Made by a program: the position numbers and the translations under genes. The notes beneath the pieces are model-generated. The model was not told the DNA's origin. It ran no database searches and saw nothing but the letters and a program-made list of their open reading frames with translations. A stretch of 64,000 nt of DNA from Tritonibacter scottomollicae. Lineage in GTDB: Bacteria > Pseudomonadota > Alphaproteobacteria > Rhodobacterales > Rhodobacteraceae. Position 1 is the stretch's first letter. Every line of letters begins with the position of its first letter. Shown piece after piece: positions 1 through 9,200 of the stretch. Location of the stretch: assembly GCF_003003215.1 (NCBI RefSeq), contig NZ_PVUF01000001.1, positions 496,001-560,000 of the forward strand, written 5' to 3'.

Positions 1-659
1 CTCCCGATGGCAAATCGACCCTGAAGATGGTCTCCGACACGAAAAGGTGGTTGGGGGGCGGTAAATCTTGCGGTGAAAGACTGTTCTGCCAGGTTGAAGT
101 GCAGCTCCAACCCATCAAAGCCGAAGTAACACGTCGAGAGTGCGTATTGCGCCTTGTATGCGGCTTCCTTGGCGGAGAACAAAAGCTTGCCAGCTTGTCC
201 CGGGTCGGCATGCGCGGTTATCCAATCGCGTTCTGCGCGGCTGGCAATGCTTGGCCACAGATCCTGCGATAGCGGTGTGTCCTCTTCCACGTCTATGCCG
301 ATGCCGGGGTGCGTGGCGCGTCGGGCCACTGCCGCCAGAGCGCAGCTGCGACAATGGGTAATGGTGCCGCTGAGGTCGTCGGGCCAAATGGGCGCGCGTT
401 TCGGGCCGATGCGGATGGGCACCGGTGTTCGGTTCAACGCGCGCATCGCCTGATGTGCGGCGGCGCGACCGGCAGCAAACTCGCGGCGGCGCTTGTCCAC
501 TGCGTTCTGCGACAGGCCAGCAGTCTCTTCTGGAAACGGCTCAGGAGGTGTGCCGAGCGGATCTTGTGCGGCAATGGCGACCTGATCGGACAGCAGCGGA
601 CGCAGCAGCTGCAACCGGACATCTGTCAGGTCAGGGAGGGCGGATGCCTCAGGGTTCAT
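1..659 (-). CDS. 4'-phosphopantetheinyl transferase, Sfp/EntD type (3' end cut by window edge)
   Basis: Such enzymes move the phosphopantetheine arm of CoA onto the serine of carrier domains, so this one would activate the NRPS and PKS carriers beside it. The frame opens at ATG 659 and stays open to the left edge, showing about 219 residues with the C-terminus missing. Two family hallmarks are visible in order: the metal-binding segment GIDVEEDT and, further on, the FSAKEAAYKAQY motif. The length and motif pair point to the Sfp/EntD group rather than the small AcpS group. Its start codon overlaps the NRPS stop by four bases (ATGA), so it is the last visible gene of the biosynthetic operon and probably translationally coupled to it. 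Confidence 0.88.
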   Translation of the reverse strand, partial: MNPEASALPDLTDVRLQLLRPLLSDQVAIAAQDPLGTPPEPFPEETAGLSQNAVDKRRREFAAGRAAAHQAMRALNRTPVPIRIGPKRAPIWPDDLSGTITHCRSCALAAVARRATHPGIGIDVEEDTPLSQDLWPSIASRAERDWITAHADPGQAGKLLFSAKEAAYKAQYALSTCYFGFDGLELHFNLAEQSFTARFTAPQPPFRVGDHLQGRFAIG

Positions 660-3600
660 CCGGTCCGCCCCCTGCGATTGGCCCGCATGGCGCGTCGTTT
701 GGACATTGTCTCTGCCCGCTCGGCGGGAGGCGTTGACGGCTCTGCCCGTTCAGCCTGCGAGGATGTGCCACCGTTTGCAAGCTGCTCGATATGGCCAGCC
801 AACCCGTCCAGCGTCGGGAAGCGGAAGATATCGGTGATCGACAGGCGGTCGACCTTGAGTGCGCTGCGGATGTCACGATGGGCCTGCACTGCCAGCAGCG
901 AATGTCCGCCAAGGGCAAAGAAGTTGTCGCCCTGCTGCACGCCCGGCACCCCGAGGAGCTGTTGCCAGATCTCGGCGATCTGCATTTCGGTGGTGGATCG
1001 GGGCATTGTGGTAGCTGCCGCGGTGGGCGAGACGCCCCGCGCAGGCTGCGGGTCGGGCAGGGCCTTGCGGTCGATCTTCTTGTTCGGGGTCAGCGGGAAG
1101 GTATCCAGCGTCACGATATGCGCGGGCACCATGACCTCGGAGAGCTGTCGGGACAGCTGCGCCTTGGCGGTTTGTTCCGACACGGGCGTCGTGGCGGTGA
1201 TATAGCCCACGAGCCGCTCGTCCGCGCCAATCCTGCGCGGGATCACCACGGCGCCGGTGACGCCTTCGAGTGCGGTCAATGCCGCCTCGATCTCGCCCAG
1301 CTCGATCCGCTGGCCACGGATCTTGACCTGATGGTCGGTGCGTCCCAGGAACTCCAGCTTGCCGGCGGCGTTCCACCGCACCAGATCGCCGGTGCGATAC
1401 ATCTGCGCGCCCGGGCGGAAGGGATCAGCCGGGAACCGCTCCGCCGTGAGATCAGCGCGTTGCCAATAGCCGGCGGTGACGCCTGCGCCGCCGATGCACA
1501 GCTCGCCCGCGGCACCGACGGGGACGGGCTGATCTGCGGCATCCAACACATAGACGGAGGTATTGGCGACCGGGGTGCCAATGGAGGCCACTCCCGCTGG
1601 AGTGGCCTCCAGGGTTTCTACGGTGGACCAGATCGTGGTCTCGGTCGGGCCATACATGTTGTGCAGCGTGGCGCGGGTCTGGCTGCGCAGGGCGGCGACC
1701 AGATCGCCGGGCAGGGCCTCGCCACCGACCAGCATATGTCGCAGGCGGCCAAGCACCGGGGCGGCATCCGGGTCGCTGGCGATCATGCGGGCCATTGAAG
1801 GCGTGCACTGCATATGTGTGACCCCGTGGCGCAGGATTTGCGCGGCCAATGATATGTCATCCGCCGCGAGGGCCTGTACGCGGTTGGCGCGGCGCAGGAC
1901 CTCAGCCAGCGGCTTCAGCCCTTCCAGCACCACATTGGGCGCGATGCCGTAATCGATCAGGCAGGCGACCTCGCTAACGCCGATGCGCTTGAGATCCTCC
2001 ACCCGCGCCACCGCGTCCTCGACAGTGCCAAACAGGCCGGATTCCTCAAAATAGCGGTCAAAGGCAAAGTCGAGGATCGCCTCCAACTCTTCGGGGCTGA
2101 GACTGCCCAGATCCATCTCGAAGGGATTGTCGACACCTTTGGGTTTCTTGAACGCGGGGAAGGCCCAGGCGTATTGCTTGATCAGCCCGGCAGCCGAGCG
2201 CAGATAATCCTTCATCGGTTCGCGCGCCACCTCGCGGGCGGCCTCGCGCGTCTCGGCGAGATAGGTGTGCAGCATCAGCGTGACGGTGAAATCCGACGGG
2301 TCATGACCGGCCTCGCGCAGCGCCTGATGATAGAGCGCGATCTTGTCGCCGACCTCGTCGATGCTCTGGCCCAGCAGGTGGGTCAGCACATTGGCACCGA
2401 CGCGGCCCGCTTCGCGCCAGGTGTCCGGATTGCCAGCCGTCGTGACCCAGACGGCCAGTTCATCGGAGACAGGGCGCGGCTGGGTGATCACGCTGTGGGT
2501 GCCACCGTCCTGCCGCGGAAAGGAGACCTCCTCGCCGCGCCACAGCTTGCGGACGGTTTCCAGTGCCTCGAACAGGGCGGGCTTATTGGCGGGTGGCGTG
2601 TTCTCGGGCCGCAGGATGAAATCATCCGGTTGCCAGCCGGAGGCAAAGCCGATGCCTGCGCGGCCACCAGTGAGGTTGTCGATCACCGCCCATTCCTCGG
2701 CGATGCGGGCGGGGTGATGCAGGGGGGCCACGCAGGACCCGGCACGCACCCCGATGTTGCGGGTGACCGCCGCCACGGCAGCGCCGGTTACCGACGGGTT
2801 TGGATAGGGGCCGCCGAAGGCATGGAAATGCCGCTCCGGTGTCCAGACCGCGTTGAACCCATGCGCATCGGCGAATTTCGCGCCCTCAAGCAGCAGTTCG
2901 TATTTCTTCTCGCCCGCGCCGTCGTCATTGCCCCAGTAGTAGAGGTTGAAGTCCATCTTGCGGTCGCTGAGCGTGATGGGGCCGTTCGAAAGCTGCAGGC
3001 GGCTTTCGTCGCTCGACAGTACCAGTTTGAAGCCGCGTGCCAGGGTCCAGAACAGCTCCAGCACCGAGATGTCGAAGGACAGGCTGGTGACCGCGAGCCA
3101 GGCGTCGCCTTCCTTGTGAGGAATGCGCGCATCCATCGCGGTGAAGAAGTTCGCAACGTTGCGATGGCGCACCATCACGCCCTTGGGCAGGCCGGTGGAG
3201 CCGGAGGTGTAGATCAGATAGGCCAGATCCTCTGCCGTGGCGCTGTTCGTGATATCGCTCGTCCCGCCCGAGAGGTCGAGCGTGTCCAGAGGCAGGGGCA
3301 GGGCGGCGCTGTCGGGTAGATCCGGCGCAAGGTCCGAGAGGGTGACAACCACCGAAGCCTGACTGTCGGTGATGTAATGCGCGATGCGATCCGCCGGGTA
3401 AGCCGGGTCCAACGGCACATAGGCAGCGCCTGCCTTCAGAATCCCGAGGGTGGCAATCACTAGGTCCATCGAGCGGCGCAGATAGACACCGATATGGCAG
3501 CCGGGGGCGACGCCCTGTGCCTGCAGATGCCGGGCCAAGGCGGTGGCGCGCTGGTTCAGCTCTGCGTAGGTCAGCTGCTGGTCCTCAAAGACCAAGGCAA

Positions 3601-5236
3601 TTGCATCCGGTGTGCGGGCGACTTGCGCCTCGAAGGCGGCGTGAATTGTCTGCTCGCTTGAGGGGGCGGCCTCGGTGGCGTTCCACTCCTCCAGCATTTG
3701 TTTGCGTTCGGCGTCGGGCAGCAGAGGGAGTGCGGACAGCGGCGCATCTGACTGGTTTTCGAGGTTGTTGAGCAGGTATTCAAGACGCGCCGCAAGCCGC
3801 GAGATTGCCTGCTGTGACAGGTTTTGGGACTGTAGGCGCAGGCTGTCACCGGACTGGATCAGTGCCAGTTTGGCCTCTGCGGGCGGCGTCTGCGTGCCCA
3901 GACAAAGCACCACGGTGGGCGGCGCTTGTGTTGCGATTTCCGGCGCGCGGGCCATGATGTCCTCGGCAAAACCGCCCTGACGCTCAGCGCGGTCGATCAC
4001 CGTCGCCATGCGCGATTGAACCGCGGCGAAACCCTCGTCCAGATGCGCCGTCATCGGTACCCAATCGGCAATCAGCCCAGGACGCGCAGCAGACTCCAGG
4101 TTGGGCAGGCCCAGCGCGATAGAGCCAGACGCCTCTCCGGTGCTGCGCAGGAGCCATGCTTGAGTTGAAGCCGCCAGCGCCTCCGGAGTGCAGCTTGCGC
4201 GCAGTTCAACCTCTGCCGAGACCTCTTCGGCGGCGTCTGCCGCGCCAAGGGGCAGGGGAAGCGGCTGCATGTCTGCCAAGGCACGACGCCAGAAGGCTTC
4301 CGGTTTCTGGGTTGCAAGAAGATCCTGTTCGAGCGTTTCGATCTCTGCCGGAGAAAGCAGCGGCAGCCTGTCACCCTTTTGTACCAGATCGGTGGCACGC
4401 AGAGGCGCGCCTGCCGGTGATGTCAGCTGCGACAGACAGATGGCACCATCCGCACAGGCCAGAGTGATGTCAGTGTCCGATACCGCCAGAACCTGACCGG
4501 GCGTGCCTTCGCCTGCACTTGTTTGAGCCTGACCAACAAGCACGACGCGATCCCCGCATCGGACCTTGGCCGCGGTCAGCGGGTTCCAGTAGCCGCCCAT
4601 GTCCAGCCCGCGCACCACGCGCAGCAATTGTGCCACCGGGCGGTCGCATTGCAGGAAGCCGGCGGCCTTGGGGCGATCCGCACGGGCGTGATACCGCCGT
4701 TGGCTCAGATCCTGTGGCTGGCGGCGCAGGTCGCCGCTTTCCAGCTGGTCCAGCACTTCGGCAAAACTGTCGAGTGCGGCGCCATAACATTTGGAATTCA
4801 GGCTGAAGGCAGTCTCGTCCTCCGCCACCGCAAACCGGCGCTGGGCAAGGATGTCCCCTTCGTCGACACCGCCTTCGATCAGATGCCAGGTGATGCCATG
4901 TTCGGTCGCGCCGTCGAGGATAGCCCAGTTTGGGGTATTGAGACCGGCCCGTTCCGGCAGTGGGCCATCGTGGAAATTGACCGCGCCTTTCGTGGCCTTG
5001 GCGATCACCGCATCTGACAACAGCCGCAGGTTGGCGATCGACAGGAGCCAGTCGAAGGGGCCCTCGATATCCGTGGCGGAATCATAGCAGTTGAGACCGT
5101 GCGAGGACGCCCAATCCCGGATGTCAGTATTGTCACTCAGGACGCCACGGATGTCGTGCCCGCGCGACAGAAGCGCCTCGCAGCAGCCGATCAAAAGGGA
5201 TTCATTGCCAATGACGACGGTGGAAAATGGCTTCAC
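656..5236 (-). CDS. NRPS initiation module: formyltransferase - partial C - A with inserted luciferase-like monooxygenase - T
   Basis: A 1526-residue single module. Residues 1-200 resemble methionyl-tRNA formyltransferase, with the catalytic-type residues N87, H89 and D125 in NFHDGPLP and GGVDEGD; an OB-like segment follows to about 280. Residues 290-530 look like the C-terminal half of a condensation domain, but no HHxxxDG is present. The adenylation domain starts near 540: A3 LIYTSGSTGLPKGVM at about 675, A4 FDISVLELF at about 720. Residues 750-1115 are a luciferase-like FMN monooxygenase, after which the A domain resumes with HMQCTPS, NMYGPTETTIW (about 1190), GRTDHQVKIRGQRIELGE (about 1300) and PLTPNKKIDR. 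The carrier motif is FFALGGHSLLAVQ (about 1440). No thioesterase is present; the protein ends in a basic tail. By alignment with GrsA the specificity residues are DILQLGMIWK, a glycine-type code. The closest described insertions I know are the monooxygenases of MtaG and MelG (myxothiazol, melithiazol), also in Gly-type A domains. The start overlaps the upstream glycosyltransferase stop (ATGA). Confidence 0.93.
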   Translation of the reverse strand: MKPFSTVVIGNESLLIGCCEALLSRGHDIRGVLSDNTDIRDWASSHGLNCYDSATDIEGPFDWLLSIANLRLLSDAVIAKATKGAVNFHDGPLPERAGLNTPNWAILDGATEHGITWHLIEGGVDEGDILAQRRFAVAEDETAFSLNSKCYGAALDSFAEVLDQLESGDLRRQPQDLSQRRYHARADRPKAAGFLQCDRPVAQLLRVVRGLDMGGYWNPLTAAKVRCGDRVVLVGQAQTSAGEGTPGQVLAVSDTDITLACADGAICLSQLTSPAGAPLRATDLVQKGDRLPLLSPAEIETLEQDLLATQKPEAFWRRALADMQPLPLPLGAADAAEEVSAEVELRASCTPEALAASTQAWLLRSTGEASGSIALGLPNLESAARPGLIADWVPMTAHLDEGFAAVQSRMATVIDRAERQGGFAEDIMARAPEIATQAPPTVVLCLGTQTPPAEAKLALIQSGDSLRLQSQNLSQQAISRLAARLEYLLNNLENQSDAPLSALPLLPDAERKQMLEEWNATEAAPSSEQTIHAAFEAQVARTPDAIALVFEDQQLTYAELNQRATALARHLQAQGVAPGCHIGVYLRRSMDLVIATLGILKAGAAYVPLDPAYPADRIAHYITDSQASVVVTLSDLAPDLPDSAALPLPLDTLDLSGGTSDITNSATAEDLAYLIYTSGSTGLPKGVMVRHRNVANFFTAMDARIPHKEGDAWLAVTSLSFDISVLELFWTLARGFKLVLSSDESRLQLSNGPITLSDRKMDFNLYYWGNDDGAGEKKYELLLEGAKFADAHGFNAVWTPERHFHAFGGPYPNPSVTGAAVAAVTRNIGVRAGSCVAPLHHPARIAEEWAVIDNLTGGRAGIGFASGWQPDDFILRPENTPPANKPALFEALETVRKLWRGEEVSFPRQDGGTHSVITQPRPVSDELAVWVTTAGNPDTWREAGRVGANVLTHLLGQSIDEVGDKIALYHQALREAGHDPSDFTVTLMLHTYLAETREAAREVAREPMKDYLRSAAGLIKQYAWAFPAFKKPKGVDNPFEMDLGSLSPEELEAILDFAFDRYFEESGLFGTVEDAVARVEDLKRIGVSEVACLIDYGIAPNVVLEGLKPLAEVLRRANRVQALAADDISLAAQILRHGVTHMQCTPSMARMIASDPDAAPVLGRLRHMLVGGEALPGDLVAALRSQTRATLHNMYGPTETTIWSTVETLEATPAGVASIGTPVANTSVYVLDAADQPVPVGAAGELCIGGAGVTAGYWQRADLTAERFPADPFRPGAQMYRTGDLVRWNAAGKLEFLGRTDHQVKIRGQRIELGEIEAALTALEGVTGAVVIPRRIGADERLVGYITATTPVSEQTAKAQLSRQLSEVMVPAHIVTLDTFPLTPNKKIDRKALPDPQPARGVSPTAAATTMPRSTTEMQIAEIWQQLLGVPGVQQGDNFFALGGHSLLAVQAHRDIRSALKVDRLSITDIFRFPTLDGLAGHIEQLANGGTSSQAERAEPSTPPAERAETMSKRRAMRANRRGRTG

Positions 5237-6264
5237 TTGTGATCCTCCAGCAACGGGGCGTGAACGGGGTCGGTATCAAAGGGTTTGGCCGGGCGTGGGC
5301 CTGGCAGGGGCCGCAGCATCCGCGTCAGATGATGACGCAGGAGGTCGCCGTAGAAATGCGGCGCATCGGCGCGCGGCTTGCCAGAGGTCAGGCGGCGCAG
5401 CCCATAGACGCTCCCCCCGAGAAGGCGGGCCAGCGTTGCCCCCATCGCATAGACGGCGCCACGGGTCTGGGTGAAATAATGCAGGCGCGAGTCGAGCCAG
5501 AATCCTGGTGTACGGGGCCAGGTCTTCATGCCGGTGGAGGCAGATCCCACATGCGCCACGGTGCTTTGCGGCACGTAGTGGGTGCGCCATCCCGCGCGGG
5601 CGGCACGATGGCACAGCTCGGTCTCTTCGAAATAGAGAAAGAACGTTTCGTCAAAGCCACCGACAGCCTCGATCACCTCGCGGCGGATCATCAGGCTTGC
5701 GCCGGCGGTCCAATCCACCTGACGCGGCTGGTCCGGGATCTCCAGCGGCACGATAGCATGCTGCAACAGGCGCGAGATCACGCCGGTGCGGGCCGCGCCC
5801 TCGAATTCGCTGGCGATGGTGGGAAAGCGGAACAGGGTGCAATGGGGCGTGTCGTCTTCGCCATGCACATAGGATCCGGCCAGTCCGGCACCGGGGTGAT
5901 CCTGCAAGAAGTCCCGCAGGGTGCGAATGCAATCGGTTTCGGGAAAGGCGTCGGAGTTCAGAAGGTAGTAGAAATCCGGCACCGACCCATCCGTCAGCCG
6001 TGCCTGAAAGCCGATGTTCATGCCGGCGCCAAACCCGCCATTGACCGGCGAGGCCTCGATCCTCAACCGGCCGCTGTCCAGCCAGCCCCGGGTTTCCGCC
6101 CCGGCCTGCAGCGCCTCGAAAGATCCATCACCGGAACCATTGTCGATGATCAGCACCTCGCCCGGCAGATCCTCCATCTCCGCCAGCGCGGCAGCGGCGG
6201 AGCGCAGGGTCATCGCCGGGGTGCGGAAATTCAGGATGATGGTCAGGACGGTCTGTGTGCGCAT
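5233..6264 (-). CDS. glycosyltransferase family 2, inside the PKS/NRPS operon
   Basis: A 343-residue GT-A type glycosyltransferase that would transfer a sugar from a nucleotide donor. The nucleotide-binding N-terminus (TIILNFRTP ... IIDNGSGDGS) is followed by the metal-binding acidic motif LLNSDAF and by an acceptor-site region with WTAGASLMIRREV and FFLYFEETELCHRA, a pattern seen in rhamnosyltransferase-like members. No transmembrane segment is obvious. The gene starts two bases after the PKS stop and ends overlapping the NRPS start (ATGA), so it is translationally locked between the two megasynthase genes. The inference is that the product, or a carrier-bound intermediate, is glycosylated. 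Donor and acceptor cannot be told from sequence. Confidence 0.88.
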   Translation of the reverse strand: MRTQTVLTIILNFRTPAMTLRSAAAALAEMEDLPGEVLIIDNGSGDGSFEALQAGAETRGWLDSGRLRIEASPVNGGFGAGMNIGFQARLTDGSVPDFYYLLNSDAFPETDCIRTLRDFLQDHPGAGLAGSYVHGEDDTPHCTLFRFPTIASEFEGAARTGVISRLLQHAIVPLEIPDQPRQVDWTAGASLMIRREVIEAVGGFDETFFLYFEETELCHRAARAGWRTHYVPQSTVAHVGSASTGMKTWPRTPGFWLDSRLHYFTQTRGAVYAMGATLARLLGGSVYGLRRLTSGKPRADAPHFYGDLLRHHLTRMLRPLPGPRPAKPFDTDPVHAPLLEDHK

Positions 6265-6266
6265 CT

Positions 6267-9200
6267 CTATTCTGCCGCCTTTGCTGTGTCTGGCTGGCGG
6301 GCCGTCTTTGCAAGCTGATCGCGGATTGCCTTGCCCAGCACGCTGACATTTGGCGCAAGCACCATGCCGTCGTGATCGCCGGGCACCTCATGGACCTCAA
6401 TCGCCGGGGCGTGGCGGGTCCAGTCATTGTCGGGGTAGACATATTCGCGCTCGCGGCTGACCCATTGGCGCCCCGAGACCTGCCAATGACGGTCGAGCAC
6501 CGGACGATAAAGCGTCACCGGCCCGGTCCAGGGCTGCACCTCATAAGCGGCAACAGCGCGAAGGAAAGCCAGCTCGATCTTGCGATTGTTGAAGCCCGCC
6601 GCCGCGCCGGTCTCGGCCGGGCGGTCCTGACGTTTGCGGATCTCCCAGGCGATGCGGTTGCGCAGCCATTCGCCTAGGAAGCCGGGTCCTTTTGCGCGGA
6701 GTTCGGCAAACTTGATCAGCGCCTTGTCCAGCGGCTTGAGGGCAGGGCGCACGGGCAACGGCGTATCCAGCAGAACCAGCGCGTCCACCGCTTCGCCCGA
6801 GGTCTTGAGCTGTTGCGCGATCTCATAGGCGGTGATGCCGCCACCGGAGAAGCCGCCGACCAGATAAGGGCCTTCGGGCTGTACCTGCCTCATCTCCGCG
6901 ATGTAGGCACGGGCGGCGTCTTCAATGCGCTCATGCGGCTCGTCACTGCCGATCAGACCACGCGCCTGCAGGCCGTAGACGGGGCGGTCCTCGCCGAGGA
7001 TCTGCGCCAGATGCCGCAGGTTCAGCACGTTGCCGAACATGCCTGCAACAATGAACATCGGCGCGGCCTGTGGATCCTTGCCCGGTGCGAGACGCACAAG
7101 ATGCGTGAAGCTTTGCGGGGAGTCCGTCTCTGCCGCGTTGGTGGGCTGTTCCGCAGCAGGGCCGGTTTCCGCCTCGATCCGGACCGCAAGTGCGGCCACG
7201 GTGGGGGCATCGAACAGCACCGACATCGGGAATTCGACGCCGAAACTGCGCTTGATCTGGGCAAACAACCGCACCGCGATCAGGGAATGGCCGCCGAGGT
7301 CGAAGAAGCTGTCCTCGACTCCCACTTGCGCCAGTCCCAGCAGGTTGGCGAACTGTGCGGCAAGCGCCTCTTCGGTGGGGGTGCGCGGCGCGATATAGTC
7401 TGTGTCGAGGTCGGGACGGTCAAAACTCTGCCCGTCTGCTTCGGGCGCGGTCAGGCCGCTTACCGCTGCCTGCTGACGCAAAGCCACGAGATCGAGCGAG
7501 GAGACCACCACCTGCGACAGGCCACTGGCGAGCGCACGCTCCAAGGCGGGGCCACCTTCTTCGGCACGGATGCCGTTGTCGAGATTGGCCAGCAGGCGGC
7601 GCTCGTCCGGCGACAGGGGCTGCGTCTGCGGCTCCGCAGTCAGGCCGAGTGCGGTGGCTGTGGTGTCGGTGCGGACGGGCAAAAGGTTGAAGCCGCCGCT
7701 CAGCTGCTGCATGCGGAAATGTGTGATCTCCACCAGCACGTTGCCGTCTGTGTCGCACAGGGTGATGTCGAACAGGACAGAACTGCGATCCCCTTTGCCA
7801 TCTGCCAGACGCACATGGCTGAAGATTTCTTGCGTCAGCGGGGCCAGCACCCGGATGGCGCCATAGGACACCGGCACCCAGAGTGTGCTTGGCTCATAGC
7901 CCGGCGCCAGCTCGATGGCCCAGCCAGTAGCCAGATCCAGCAGCCCGGGATGCAACAGCGTGCCATCCCCGGTGGCGATTTCGGGCATCTCCAGCCGCGC
8001 CAGCCCCTCGTCCCGACCCAGAGCCATCGACTGCAAGACATGCCAGCGCGGACCAAAGCGCAGGTTGGCCTCCTGCGGAGAGCGCAGCCGGGTGCCATCC
8101 CGAGGCGCCTCCTGAGGCGTGCAGCGCGCAGAAATCGCGTCGAGGGGCACCAGCCCGCTGACATGCGACGGCTCCAGCGTCACCACCTGCGCCTGGGCGG
8201 TGCGGGCAAAGCCATCGTCTGTGGCGCCGTGGATCTGAACCTCATAGCCGTCGGTGCTGGGCGTCAAATGCATCACCGCCTCGCGCGGGCTGTCATTGTC
8301 GACCACGAAAGGCTGCAGGAAGTAGAGGTCGCGGATCTCGAACGGGGCGGTGGTGCCAAGCTGGTCCAGCCCCTCGGCGATCAGTTCGATATTGCCGGTG
8401 CCGGGGATCAGCGCGGTGCCATCATGGGTGCGGTGATCGTTCAGCAGCCAGTCGCGGCGCGCGTCAAAGCTGCTGCGGAACACCGGCGCGCCGCTGCGAT
8501 CAAACCCCTGCGTCTGCCAGAGCGCGGCGGCGCAGGGCAGCGGCTCCGACGGGGCAGCGCTGTCGCGCCGGGCGGCCATTGCCTCTGCCGCCATGCCGGT
8601 ATCGGCCCAGATGCCCCAGTCGATGGCGACCACGCGGGTCTGCCCGCCTCGGCGCGACTTGGCCCAGGCGTTGAGGTATTCATTGGCGGCGATGTAGTCC
8701 ACCTGGCCCGCAGGACGCGTTACGGTGGAGGAGGAGGAGAACAGCGCCATCACCTCCAGCGTGCCATCGGGGAACACCTGATCCAGCACCCGCAGGCCAC
8801 TGACCTTGGGGGCCAGCACGTCCGAGATCTGGCTGTCGGTCTTGGCGAGCAGGGGCGCATCGGCGATGCGGCCGGCGCCGTGGAACAGGCCGGTGACGGG
8901 ACCAAAGGCGGCGCAGGCGGCCTCGGCAGCCGCGCGCATGTCCTGCAGGTTGCAGACATCACCGGCGAGGACTAGAACCTCGCCACGTCCCGTTGCCTCA
9001 AGGTCCTGCACCGCGCGGATGCGGCTGGCGATCCGCTCGGTGGGGCTGTGACGGCGCAGGTAGCTGTCCCATTCGGCGCGGGGCGGCAGGGCCTCGCGCG
9101 ATAGCAGCGTGATGCGGGCATCGTAATTGTGCATGAGATGTTTGGCGACAGTCAGCCCGATGCCACCGTAGCCGCCGGTGATCAGGTAGTGGCCGCCATT

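Noticed and set aside
2715-2735. HH dipeptide in the NRPS as a possible condensation active site
   Set aside because: It belongs to CVAPLHHPARIAEEW of the luciferase-like monooxygenase and lacks the xxxDG context.
6813-8975. A 720-codon open frame on the plus strand inside the PKS gene
   Set aside because: Antisense shadow of a GC-rich gene; no recognisable domain, while the minus strand encodes a fully motif-supported PKS.
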